Shown here piece after piece: positions 36,192 to 47,306 of a stretch of DNA of 64,000 nt. Numbering within the stretch: position 1 is the first letter of the stretch; each line of letters opens with the position of its first letter. Location of the stretch: assembly GCA_031310005.1 (NCBI GenBank), contig CM062381.1, forward strand, positions 4,300,512 to 4,364,511. Reading direction: 5' to 3'. A program made the translations under genes and the position numbers. A model generated the notes under the pieces. It was not told where the DNA came from. It did no database searches and saw nothing but the letters and a program-made list of their open reading frames with translations. This DNA comes from Dactylellina haptotyla. Taxonomy: Eukaryota; Ascomycota; Orbiliomycetes; Orbiliales; Orbiliaceae.

Positions 36192-37691
36192 TTAAAATCT
36201 CTGCGCCTTCAAGGAACGTGAAGCTTGACGGCCAAATTTAGCACACCCAGCTCCAACATCAGCTGGTGCATCGGTTGGCATATCAGAGCCGCAGAAAGTA
36301 TAAACAGTCCCAGTCTTCCCATCTTTGACTTTCTTACCATGATAATCCTGAGCCATGCCCCCTGTTGATGGATAGAATTCTCCTTCGCGAGGGTCGTTTA
36401 CCTTTGCCCTGCTATTTCCCGGAAGGAATGTTATTGTTATCCCACTATCTGAGCCTGAATTGCTCGGTTGTCCGTTGTTAGTATTGGTGTCTGGGCTCAT
36501 TGGTTTTTGGTTCCCGGGCTGGGCTCTGCTCGGTGACGTTGCCGATTGCGGGTCGGTTGGGCGCTTTCCAGCTGGTTGCTCAACTTCCTTCGGCTTCTGC
36601 TCGTTGTTACTTCCGCCGCTCTGGCTTCCGCCGGCGAGTGCTCGATTTCCAGCCAAAGTCTTACGAGTTCCGTCAGGTTCCGCAACTGTATTGGGAAAAC
36701 CCATTGATAGGATACGCTGTTTCATATCACTTGGGCTGCGAGCAGGACCCACAGAGAGCTCAAGAGCAATCAACCCAGCAACAACAGGAGTAGCAGACGA
36801 GGTCTCAGCACCTTCAATTTCGCCGCCATCGACAGCGACTGTTGGGATGTGGCTCCCAGGAGCGTAGATATCCACGCATTTGCCGTAGTTAGAGCCTACT
36901 TTGCCTACCTTGAACCTGTTGTCTCGCTGGTCAATAGCGCCGACGGCGATAATTTCTTTGATTTGTTGATTCATATTGCTCGGGTAGTGGAAACATCCAT
37001 CAGCGTTGTCATTGCCCGCACTCATGACGACGTGGATTCCGGCCTTGATTAATTGCCGGTAGCGATCTAGCTCATACTCTGCATTGTTTGAGGACTCGGT
37101 TATTTGTCCGGCAGAGTGACTGTATACCGATCCCTTGAAGCCCTTCTCGTTCTTTCGATTGTTGTGGTTCGCGATAATATCGTCAATAGACGTGGTCCTG
37201 CTGACGCTAATTATATTTGCCTTCTTCGCAACACCGTATTTCGTACTACCAGCGATACCAGCAACCATAGTGCCGTGAAAATTATCGGTGCCTTCGCCTT
37301 GGAAACCAGGGTTTTTTAGGTCGCGGAGGAACGAGAGTCGGCCATCAAATGCCGTTTTAACTTTGGCGTTCTGAGCGACACCGTTTTCGACGATGTAAAT
37401 ATCAACACCTTCACCAGCACTGGTGGGGTAGATGTAAGTACCCCTTCGTATTTTCCCATACATTGCTTGCCCATTTGGAAGTTCTTTGATCAGCTCCGCT
37501 TCTGCTGGCTCTGGTATCGGGCCATTGTGGACAAGACGGGCCAAGTGCCAGCCCGCCTTCTCTTGTGACTGTGTAGTAGCTCGCTTGAAGATACTTTCAT
37601 TTAGACTCTGATGGGGTGCGCCGAATGCTAATGGAGCAAGAAAGAGGATGAAGGCGATCTTGGTAATGTTGAGGGAAGAGAAGCCTGGCAT
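36192..37691 (-). CDS. Subtilisin-family (S8) secreted protein with Glu at the catalytic Asp position
   Basis: Single exon, 499 residues, minus strand. Signal peptide KIAFILFLAPLAFGAP, then a KR site at 36-37. The subtilase fold is clear: GEGVDIYIVENGV (normally V-D-T/S-G), DNFHGTMVAG (His139), VVMSAGNDN (oxyanion Asn227) and GAETSSATPVVAG (Ser298; normally GTSMATPHVAG). Thus His, Asn and Ser are kept, but the triad Asp is Glu102, and the residues around Ser are unusual. No recognisable I9 propeptide domain is present. After residue 345 there is a Gly/Ser/Pro/Gln-rich region and a C-terminal segment with two Cys. Activity may be lost or changed. It converges with the pectate lyase, the two stop codons being about 235 bp apart. 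Confidence 0.85.
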   Translation of the reverse strand: MPGFSSLNITKIAFILFLAPLAFGAPHQSLNESIFKRATTQSQEKAGWHLARLVHNGPIPEPAEAELIKELPNGQAMYGKIRRGTYIYPTSAGEGVDIYIVENGVAQNAKVKTAFDGRLSFLRDLKNPGFQGEGTDNFHGTMVAGIAGSTKYGVAKKANIISVSRTTSIDDIIANHNNRKNEKGFKGSVYSHSAGQITESSNNAEYELDRYRQLIKAGIHVVMSAGNDNADGCFHYPSNMNQQIKEIIAVGAIDQRDNRFKVGKVGSNYGKCVDIYAPGSHIPTVAVDGGEIEGAETSSATPVVAGLIALELSVGPARSPSDMKQRILSMGFPNTVAEPDGTRKTLAGNRALAGGSQSGGSNNEQKPKEVEQPAGKRPTDPQSATSPSRAQPGNQKPMSPDTNTNNGQPSNSGSDSGITITFLPGNSRAKVNDPREGEFYPSTGGMAQDYHGKKVKDGKTGTVYTFCGSDMPTDAPADVGAGCAKFGRQASRSLKAQRF

Positions 37692-39708
37692 TTCGATGGA
37701 CTCTTTCTTTATATAACTCTCTTTCAGTGTGTTATCAGATGTTGTGGGTATAAGGAATCTGGTTTTTTTATTTTAATTTTGTAAAGCAACAAAGGTTTAT
37801 AAAAGAGGATTTGAAAAGACAAGACCGGCGTATCCTATAAAAATTTTAATAAAATGGCTACCAGTGCCGATTGTAGAATTGAAAGGCGTTGTTGAATTGA
37901 TGTGAGCTGGAACCATGATATTAGGGGCAACTGGTATGTTCTTATATAGATTTGTTGAAACCTCAGCCATGCATAGTATAACTCGCCTTGATTAATGCGA
38001 TTCATATGAGCGATATTGCTGATGAGAAACATAGTCAGTACGCATACAGTATTCCAGACAATTTCGAAAAAGCATCTCGACGAAGAGTCAGTTCCTTCAT
38101 CTTACGGAGTAGTGATTCAAGAGAGCCATGCTTCTATGTTGAGAATGTTTGTATGTTAGATCACCGGATATCAGATCAAGCCCGACTCTCTCATCGGCTC
38201 AAGGGCCACCACAGCTAGGAACTCAAGCGGTTTCGGATTTATATAGCACAAGTTAAGATTAGCTTCTATCAGATCTAGCCCCTTCGCGAACTCGCGAACG
38301 TTCCAACGCGCTTATGGTTTGGCTCAGAAAACTCCATTTCTCTCCGTTCGGTAACGGTGCCTCGGATTCGGATCAAGTCTTCTGGAATTCTGAGGAGCAT
38401 TAGCAGTTTCAGCGGGTATGAAACTGATTGCTATGGCTGTGCATAGTAAAATTGGCTTGGTGTTATGAGGAATTAGAAGTGGTGCACACTACGCAGTGTT
38501 TGGCCATGGCTGTCTATAAAGACTGCATTGATTGACATGTCTCTTGTAATTTGAAGTAGTAGTCTCTAGTGTGTGTATTAATATTATTATCTCCGCTCCG
38601 CTCCTAGTATGTTGGATGAGGATTTGGCAATGGTTTTTGGTTTCCATCTTCAGGACCGTGTTGAGATTAAAATTCAACGTCATATAATGCGCAAAAAATG
38701 CAATGATCGACAATATATCTGACATTTTACAAATAGATCATGAATGGAGGAGCACTATAAGTCACAATTCATCTTCAAATCTGCTGACCACTTGTTTGAA
38801 ATGCTTCCTCTGAGGTTCTCCTGTTGGAACTAATTTTCAGAAATGCAAGCTCTTGCAATTTTCTAACCGTTAGGTTCAATCGGAACCAGGCGTGGTTCCG
38901 ATTTTGCTATTGGTCGAAAAATCGAAAATCAGCCCGATCGAGTAGGTGTTATGATGATAAATATTTTATTGAATGGTAATTGGAATTAGGTATAATTTTA
39001 ATTTTATTAATTAATTAAAAAATATATATAGTTTTTAAAAGAATTATTAAATATAGTAAGTAATTAATTAAATCTATTTTTAAAATTTTAAGAAAAATTT
39101 AGATTTTAAATTTTTTATTTTTAGTTTTTTTTTTTTAGTTGTAAAATATTTTTTTTAGGATTTTATATTTTTTTAAATAGTAATGTATTTAAAAGCTGTG
39201 TAATTATATAGTAGATTTTAAAATAAATAAATGAATAAATGAATGAATGAATAAGTAGATTAATTAATTGATTAAAAATTGGAAATACTTAGAATCTTAA
39301 TTAAAATATAAAAGTGGTAATATTAAATTTTTTTAATTTTTCTTTAAGAAAAAGGGGAGGGAAGGAAATAAAAAAAAAAAAATATATATATTTATTTATA
39401 TATATATATATTTTAAAATTAAATAATGATGTACCCGAACGCGGGACACAAGAAGTGGTTTTAAGACCCGAATCAAAGTAATGCGAGTCGTTTTTAAAAA
39501 GCTAAAAGCAAAATCCAAAAAGGGGGTGGGAGTGCGAGGAGTGATAACCCCAAGAGACTTGCAGATATCCTAGCCTTGAGGGAAGATGCCTCAAGGTTTA
39601 TTTTTTGTGATATCGATAACATGTTGGATGCTAGCTGCATCGGGGTATTGGTATGAAATAGGGCAAGATGTAACTGTATGATAGAAGTATAGACGAATAA
39701 AGACTCAC
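37692..39708. other. Intergenic region ending in a nearly pure A+T block
   Basis: 37692-38940 has ordinary composition and no recognisable gene. From about 38941 to 39430 the DNA is almost only A and T, with ttaattaatt runs, long T and A tracts and an aataaatgaatgaatg microsatellite near 39221-39255. Such blocks in this group of fungi are usually RIP-destroyed repeats. Any remaining hapC exons should lie here, but none is seen. Confidence 0.6.
37796..37804 (-). promoter_or_regulatory. Possible TATA element of the subtilisin-family gene
   Basis: Minus-strand ttttataaa about 105 bp before the start codon. A second ttatata lies only about 20 bp before the start, too close to be the main element. 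Confidence 0.4.
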
Positions 39709-39850
39709 CGTTGGCGATGGGTAACCATCGATCTTGTTCTTTTACTTCGAATTCGTACATGGCCGGCTGTTCTTCTTTCTCTTCGGTTTCTGGGGACTGG
39801 ACATCCTCCTCCAGATTCTGCCCCTCAGTCTTTGACGGGGACGCACTCAT
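39709..39850 (-). pseudogene. hapC: First exon of hapC (CCAAT-binding factor NF-YB subunit); rest of gene not found
   Basis: The minus-strand exon encodes MSASPSKTEGQNLEEDVQ, an acidic stretch, then VKEQDRWLPIAN, and ends in phase 1 at a consensus donor (gtgagt). MSASPSK and the EQDRWLPIAN-V block are those of fungal HapC/NF-YB, where the histone-fold (VARIMK...) follows directly. In HapC this subunit pairs with HapE and HapB to bind CCAAT boxes and controls many genes. Here no exon with VARIMK, the histone-fold helices or the C-terminal NF-YB block is visible on the minus strand down to 36 kb. Instead the intron runs into the A+T block. The gene therefore looks broken, unless the rest is misassembled or lies behind a very large intron. 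Confidence 0.7.
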
Positions 39851-42800
39851 GCTTATAGTCTTTGGTAGAAACTAGGGCTTCCACGCGAACAATACAACAG
39901 ATAGGCGTCTCGGTTCTCTCGCCTTACTCTACTTTCCGACCTGTGTGATTGTCAGAAACTAGCCTAGAGTAATGACGTGTCAGCAACAGTGCCTTCTGAC
40001 CCCCAAGGTAATCAATCGAGGCAGTCTGCAAAAGGAAACGGTAAGAAACAGTTAAAAGAAACGAAAGCTTAATCGCCCCCTTCCCTCCGAGTCTCGTGTT
40101 GCTGGCGGTGCAGAGAAGCCTTGGGAAGACTGTAAGCGAAGATCACCAGCACACAGTGACTGTGGACACGGGAGGTATGCAGGTCTACTGTCGTGTACCA
40201 AAAGTCTGGGGGGTTTATCTGCGAGCAAGTGTGATGATGCGTAATATGCGTGAAAGCTGCAGGAGCGGCTGCAAGGCTAACGTATCCTGGAAAGGTGCGT
40301 CTTCGACGGGAGTAGATGCAGGATGAAAGAAGGAGATGTTCAAAGAGAAGGATGACTAGCAGCATGATGTGGAGAAAGCTGGGCTATTCATGTTACCGAC
40401 CATCCGAAAGGAAAGGTCACAACAACAATACTTTTCCTTTTCTGACTCTCTTGAATATAGAAAGGAAAGGGTTCGAGATAATTGGCGACCCCGGGAAGCT
40501 GAACGCCAAAAATAATTCAAGATAAAGCTTTACTCACGGCAGGAGAGATAGTAAGAAAAGTGGAGTCTTGTCTGCAGCGTCCAACACCAGTTGCAGCCGC
40601 AAAGACACTCTAATATCGCTCGCCGGGGCGTGGGCCTATAATGTTTTTCCAAGGCTATCCATTGGCCAATATCAGTCGCTGATCTAAAACAGGTAATATC
40701 GAGCCATGCTCCCCCAAACAAAGGACTGTTTATTTGCCCATGATTTGGGACAAGGACATTGGGAAGAAACACTGTCTTCGACCGTGGGATGATGAATTGG
40801 CCGGGCATTATCGTATCCCCTTGTGGCAGCGGTGCAGCAAAGCACGACAGGCCGTCCAGGTAAATCTGCCCGGGGAGGCGATTCGGGATAGTGGGCGTCG
40901 AAGGGGAACAACCTACAGAAAAAGAAGAAAAAAAACAACAGACACGATGGAAATCCCCTGTCTAGTTTCTACGTCAGAAGACTCAAGACGTAGGCTACTC
41001 TCTCTGCTAGCAAGGTTTTTTAGAAATCAGCCATCATTTGCAAGGTCTTGCTGCAGGCACTGCAATTGCGTATTTATTTTCTATAGACGAAATCGAGGTG
41101 CGAAAATTTCTTCAAGGAGTATAAATGGGACGGACAACGAGATGTTGCATATTTTAGTGGGTGTGGTTATGCATAAAGACCCACGTCGCCTGGGGCTTCG
41201 TCGCCAGGGTAGTCGCTGTGCAGGCCAACACCAGCAGCAAAGGAAGAGATCCAACAGGCATGTCTCTCCAAGGGTAGCTTTAAGCCTACAGCACCTCTGT
41301 CCAGCCGAACGTGACGCAAAAAGAGCATGGAAGACGGGAGGGCAAAAGAGAAGTAAGCCGGCTGTCAGCAGCAGCGGTATCGGCCCTCGAGTCCTTTCGC
41401 AGGACTCTCCCGTGGCAGGTTTCTTTCTTTCTTTTCAGCACGAGCGGAGAGCTGGGTAGACGACCTGAGGCGCAGATTTCGTAGGCTAGTGGCATTGAGC
41501 AGCTAGCGCTGTTGTTGCTTGCCAATTGTGTCTGTCCAGCTGTAACTTCGGTGTGGAGGTGTGGGTGTTTGTAGCTTGTTGTTGCGGCTTCACGTTCCCG
41601 TGCAACACAAGCTTAAACGAGCCGACGGGGCTCCCACCGGGTCGGGAAGGACGGACGAAAGAAATGGAAACGTAACAAAAATTCACATTTTTGTTCTCTT
41701 CACGTGTGCCCTTGGCAAGGTTTTAAGTCCGGAGACCTCAAACGTAAAGGTGAAAACCGAATGCATTTCCGCCCAGCACGTGCGCACGCAGGCAATGTAG
41801 TGATGTGAACATCATATCCACCGCATGAAAAGCACTGTGGCTGCCAGCTATGTCTGTACTTCGAAAAACGACGAAGAGGAGATAACGCAAAAGTCTTGTG
41901 CTTCGGCAAGCTTAACTATATGCATATGCAGCGACAAGGGCAAGCCAAGGCCAAAGGGCAGAGAAAAAACAAAAAGAAAACTCTGCGAGGGCAAAGCAAG
42001 CAGGAAACGACATGTACGATACGTATGTATGTATTGGATGTATGTATGTAAGGATGAGACTGGGAAACTAACCTTAACCAACCCCCGGGTAAAGGAAACT
42101 CAATGGCTAGTTCGTAGACACCTGATAGGTCCCGGATGGATCTGCGCGTCCGGATTCGTTGCGGTTGGCGATTTCGATTTCGCAGGAATTGCTGCTTTGA
42201 GCTTCACCGGCGGTCGATTTGTGTGCTCTTCCCTCGAGTTTGCCCCGGTCGACTCGGAGCAAGGCGACCAAGCTGTTAGGTTTAAGCGGCCGGCTCGGGT
42301 GCTAGCTTTCTTGTTGGAAACGCGGGAAATGGCTTCACTCCGCGTGGACCGTGGAATGGATGGTATGACAACAGAGCAGAAAAGGGTTGGCTGGCTGGCT
42401 ATATCGAATACAGAAAAAAAACAATAGAGCGAGAAGGGAGGACGGACGCGAGGTGAGAACGCGGGCTGGGGAGAGGCCGGTAGCTGGCGATGGATGGGGG
42501 ACGACAGATGGGGGAAGCAGGAACGATTCAATGGGGGAGAGATTCGATCGATCTCTCTCTGTTTCTCTGTGCCTCAGCCAAAAAATGTAGAGATGACAGA
42601 AATGCGAGAGGCGGAAAATGGAGCCTTTTCTGGGTTTGAACAGGTTCCGGTACCGAGATCTCGATAGCTTTTGCGCTGGGTGTGTTTTCGCAGAAGCAGG
42701 AACTGGCAAGTTGCAGCTTGTTCGATCTTTAGCTATTTTCGTGTTGAGAAGGGGAGCTTGAAGGAAATGAGAGATCGGGATTGGTCGAAATCGGAGAGGG

Positions 42801-45347
42801 AGGAAGAAGATTGGTCGAAAAGTTGGGCGAATGGCGAGCCCTTTTTCAGATGACCGAGTTTTTTCTTAAATTGGCGGTGGCCGGGGTTCAATCGAGCTCC
42901 TGATACTAGCCCGACTAGCCTCGATTGCGCTGAATCAGAGCTAGCAGCTGGTCCTCGAGCTCAACCACAGCGGCGCATCCTGACAGCCTGACATCACGGG
43001 GGGGTTACGAAGGGGGTACCAGGAAATTTCGAAAGTAGTAAAATGGTCGCTGAGGCGGTCGGTTCTCCGTCGGCTGGGTGATATTCCATGACTCTCCCAG
43101 GCAAATGGAGGTGCTCTGACCGCTGTGAGTAAGGCAAGTTTCAGGTTTTTCATATGGAAAAACCCCGGGATCTTCTGCGCGCATGGGCACGCCGGCATAT
43201 TCAATATCGGAAGAATCGCACGGAAGGAAACATGGCCGTGCCCCCTGGCCTGGGAGGTCCGCTTCCTCTCGATTCGAGAATATTAATTTCCAAGGGAGAG
43301 GACTAGCCAGTTTGCCATGCGAGGACGATGAGGAGAGAAAACCACGCGACAGATTGCTTCCGCGGTTACAGAATTGAATCCGCAGCGCTGGGCGGTACTT
43401 ATGTAAATACACCCAGGCAGCATGCTCAAGCGGTCACATTCACATTCACATTCTTTGTTATTATATCGTATATCGTAATGTTTGCCAGAGCAATCTTCGT
43501 CGATATCAAATTTGCATCACGAGTCACCCTTTCTAAGCGCCTGATATAGGCTAGCAACGGCCTCAGTCGGTGATTTCGCAGTCCATCGTGAATATTATTA
43601 TCCCCAGAGAGCTCTCGAGCCGCATTGATCTGAAAAAAGAAGGAAGAGTGTGAGAGTTTTTCTCCCACCGCGATCGTACGCATCAATTGCCCACACGGCT
43701 GGCAGCAATTCGAAATTCTGCAAGCGCAAGTCTCCAGGTTTCCTCTATTGCAGCAGTGTGCGCCGGCTCTCTCTTGGTGCAGCCGGTGAATGTGGTGTGT
43801 ATGCTACGGGACCAGAGGACTCCTCCTCCTCCTCCTCCTTCTTCTTTCGCCTCCTTCGACATTGAGCCGCTATCGTGACAGTATCGATAACATTATCATG
43901 CTAGTATTCCCTTCGCCCTTGCTTCGCGCCTCAAAACTCCGCAGGAGGTTGAAATAAGGTATCTCCCACTATTCCCCAATGCGTCCACCCAATCCCGCTG
44001 CCGAGCTAGCAAACAGAAAACTGGTCACGGAACGGCATGTTCACATTCCTCATCTGCGGTGCCGGTTCTCCAAAGCAGACTTCTCATTTGCTCAAGTTGA
44101 GACATGAACGCAACGTCCCAGCCAAACAGGAGGGTTCGAGATTACCTGGGGAACGAAAGGAGAAGTGGGAATGGCTTCATTCCTATCCAATACCCGCCAT
44201 ATCGGGACAGCCTGGACAGCTCGACAGGCCGACGAAAAAGCACGGCCGGTTCGCGGCTGTGGGGGGATGTGGGATGGCTCGAGTTTCGCCAAGTGCAAGC
44301 TGAGTGGTCGCCTTGATGAGTTGGCAGCCCTCCTTCGAAGGTGACCTGCGTCTTGTCATCAGCCTATGGCCGTACCTTCGGGACAGCTGTCGTTCCTCAG
44401 AACCTTGGATAGGATATTATAGATTTTGTGGAGAAAAGGGATTGCATATTTGGGGGGGTTGTTCTCGTTTACACAGTTACACACTTCCGTGGGATCGTAT
44501 GTATTGCATAGGCTATATCCCGGCTTTTGTGTGCCGTGTACAAGTCACCTCTTTTCTGATATTATGCAACAATCGTTAACGACAGCCTTGAATACATGAT
44601 GGAAATATACGTATACATATTTTCCCTTTAATTAATTCCAGCAGAAAGGACGGCAGAGAGTAAAAAATACCGCGGCAAGACTCATCTAGAAAGAAAATAA
44701 CAGCTTAAATATCTCAAATGTTGAGTTGTCCATCCTCGGGTCTGGAAGCCTCGTGATTCTAGACCCACGGCGTCCCAATACGCTGGCACAGCGCGGAAAT
44801 ACCAGCCCGTCCGCTCGAATTTCCCACACACCCCCATTTACGTCATTTCTAGATGCATCACTTGCAGCGCTGCGTGATGAGATGTTCATTTCACATCGTA
44901 CGTACATGTATACTACATGCACACCGAAATGGTCCGGGTGGACGATCGAGACTTGGAAATAACGGATATTTCCGTTTCCACTGCTGTCATGCAAGCTTAT
45001 GCCCCATCTGGCTGCCGTTCTGTCGCCAATCTTTAGAAATACGATACCGATAGCGGCTCCACTATTTTCTTACGATTTAATTGTATTTTTATGGCGGCTA
45101 TTCTGATCCGAGGGAAAGGTAGTACAGAGAGCACGGTGGCATTATGCCAGTAACTAACCACAGCCCCAATCTCGTGACCCGCCGGCCGCCTCGACGCCAT
45201 AGAGAAATAACTTCTCGTAGGTTCTGAGCCCATATGCACATCGGCCCGTTGTAATAGCTAGTACAATCGAAAGAGAAGTATTACGCGCGCGGGGTATCAC
45301 TCGTTCGAAGGTTAAGGGGAAAGGTATATCTCGTTAAGAATCTCATT
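39851..45347. other. Long non-coding region of about 5.5 kb upstream of hapC
   Basis: Many open frames of 60-240 codons occur here on all strands (for example 40734-41459 and 41825-42427), but none has a domain, signal peptide or splice logic, and they overlap each other. I see a ctcctcctcctcctcctcctt run near 43822-43842 and other short simple repeats. It would be an unusually long regulatory/5' leader region for hapC, or contain non-coding RNA genes that I cannot identify. Confidence 0.5.
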
Positions 45348-46090
45348 TTATTGCTGAACGACTTGAACATTATTCTTCGCCTGTAATATCGGACGAGTAG
45401 CAAGTCAGCAATCTGCTATTCCTATGAGGGTACAAGTACGAGGCCGAATATCGGCTTTGGTATCCTCCACATTCGAAAACGAATAGAAAACCGCAGAGGG
45501 GATCTTACCTTCCAAGCGTCCATCTCGTCCTGTACCTTCTTATACTCCTTCACCAGGTTATCAAGCACCTTCTTTAGTCCCTCAGAATTCGTCTCTAACG
45601 ACGGCCGTACATCGCCCACCGTCCTCTCCACTAGAACTCCGTTGATCATACGAAAGCATTTTCGGTCCGCCGGAGCGGGGGCTAAGGAGTCCAGTACTAG
45701 TCTACGTAGTGATAAAAAAAGAGGTTTGTTAGCCAAAAATCCAAAAAGTCTTTGTGATAAATTACTTTCGGTGTCCGCGTGGAGCTCATGAATAAAAGCG
45801 GGAGAAGAAAAACTCCGTACTTGTGCTCTTCGGTGTCCTGCTCCACATCACCAATCTTCTGCGCTAGCTGTTGTAACGTAGATTTATAGTTCGAATATGT
45901 GCTTTGCAGCTCTGTGTATATAGATCGAAGGAAACTGGTTTAGCCAGAGCTCGGCGCCGCTTCATGTGACGTTTTGAGGGAGAAATTTCGTGTATATTAG
46001 GTAGATAGATGGATGGATAGCTGGAAGCGCACCTTGTTGCTTTCTCTGCTGTGCGACCTGCGCACTCGATGCTGAGGCCGATGATGACAT
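45348..46090 (-). CDS. PFD2: Prefoldin subunit 2
   Basis: Four exons on the minus strand, 46033-46090, 45821-45911, 45509-45701 and 45348-45380, with introns of 121, 119 and 128 bp and agreeing phases, give 124 residues, normal for this subunit. The protein reads MSSSASASSAQVAQQRKQQE, a helix (LQSTYSNYKSTLQQLAQKIG), a hairpin (LAPAPADRKCFRMINGVLVE), and a second helix (LKKVLDNLVKEYKKVQDEMD) ending NNVQVVQQ. This is the two-helix coiled-coil and beta-hairpin layout of beta-type prefoldin. Prefoldin is a hexamer that carries nascent actin and tubulin to the chaperonin CCT in the cytosol. Its start lies 261 bp from the divergent CMC2 start, so both probably share a promoter. Confidence 0.92.
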
Positions 46091-46351
46091 TTTGTATACC
46101 GAAAGTTGGAGTGGGGCGGGGAGGGGAGTGAAAGGTTGTCAGTCGTGAGTTCGTGACGAGGTTGAATGTTTCGTTGTGGTGGCGGTGGTGGGCGGTTTTT
46201 GGTGGAGCATATATCAGCCCACCTGCTTCTAACTTAGCTAACAAACAAAACATCACCGACTTTTCTTCTCCATCCTCAACCGAGGAACGGCCGCACAACC
46301 CCGACCTTTTCGAATACGCTTCCAGCAAATGTCGGAAACGCCATCACCACA
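46091..46351. promoter_or_regulatory. Divergent promoter between prefoldin 2 and CMC2
   Basis: The two start codons face away from each other across 261 bp. No clear TATA box is present in this housekeeping-type promoter; a 13-codon uORF for CMC2 lies at 46329-46367. Confidence 0.7.
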
Positions 46352-46367
46352 ATGCACTCCCATCTAA
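46329..46367 (+). other. Upstream ORF overlapping the CMC2 start
   Basis: atgtcggaaacg opens a 12-residue frame that ends 13 bases after the CMC2 ATG (46352) in another frame. If transcription starts upstream, ribosomes using this ATG would miss the CMC2 start, which could lower its translation. Confidence 0.45.
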
Positions 46368-46667
46368 TTCCTCACAAGCATCCGGGTAGGCCTCCCTCTC
46401 GCTCTCTCTCAATCTACTTCGGCTGGCGAAATACAGCCGCTAACACATGTTCAAACAGGCTGCTTGGACGTCATGCTCGCCCTTGAAGAATGCCACGCAA
46501 GAGGCTTCATCCATAAAGCGCTCGGTCAGTGCAACGATATCAAACGCCAGGTTAACGCTTGTTTTTCCGCGGAAAGGAAGGCGATGACTAAAGCGCACCG
46601 GGAGATCGCGATGGAGAAGAGGAAGAAGATGGAATCGAGCTGGAAGGAGATCGAGAGCAATTCCTAG
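46352..46667 (+). CDS. CMC2: CMC2-like twin Cx9C mitochondrial protein
   Basis: Two exons, 46352-46385 and 46459-46667, joined in phase 1, give 80 residues. The start MHSHLIPHKHPGC is typical of CMC2 (usually MHP-L-x-HxH-x-C). Two Cx9C motifs are visible: CLDVMLALEEC and CNDIKRQVNAC, followed by a basic helix. Such proteins enter the mitochondrial intermembrane space through the Mia40 route, where the Cys pairs form disulfides. CMC2 takes part in biogenesis of cytochrome c oxidase (copper delivery and early COX1 assembly). The intron follows 11 codons, between the His-rich start and the first Cys, as is common in fungi. Confidence 0.9.
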
Positions 46668-47306
46668 CCTGCGGGTCCGAGGGAGGCGAAGGGAGGAATT
46701 TGGCTTTACGGCGCGAATTAGAATCAGATATATAGCCATAGATCGCTTCAATGCGTTCTATTGAAATGAGCTTAATAGAAATGCTGATCTTTCGGATGGA
46801 ATACGGAACAGCGTATCGTTCGTTCGGCTATTACCACACTTGTATATATATTTCATTGTATAAACTGTACTATAATGATATCTACTACGCTACGGTCCAA
46901 TTTTGTGCAAAATAATCTCTCGTGACACTGTACAAGTTTTGAATTCTTTTCTCCTTTAATATACCTATAGGAACAGAAGTATTGGCCGTGAACAAAAAAG
47001 GAAACTGGGAAATAAAACCAACTGAAAACCACGAATTAGATAAAATATAAGAGTGTACAACCGCCCTTCAAATATATGTAGCATACCCAGCCTCAATCGG
47101 GAAGTAGAAATGGAAAGGGAAAAAGGAAATGCATCAAGTCATATATACTCCTTTGTAAATCAGCCAGCTATACAAGTATCAACAAAAAGAGGGGACAATG
47201 CAGCCCAACGGATCGCTCAAACAGACTTTCTTTTACGATAAAGAAATTCGAGCAACAAAAACAAAGTTAAAAAAGGGATAGAAAGAATAGAGAATTAAGG
47301 CAAGCC
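46668..47306. other. Intergenic region between converging CMC2 and PEX13
   Basis: Holds both 3' flanks. No coding frame or RNA gene is recognised. Confidence 0.6.

Noticed and set aside
40734-41459. 241-codon plus-strand frame
   Set aside because: Arg- and Cys-rich, without domain, signal, or conserved-looking segments; overlapping frames of similar length exist on the other strand.
41825-42427. 200-codon plus-strand frame
   Set aside because: No recognisable family, low-complexity basic start, and competing minus-strand frames; more likely chance in a long non-coding region.
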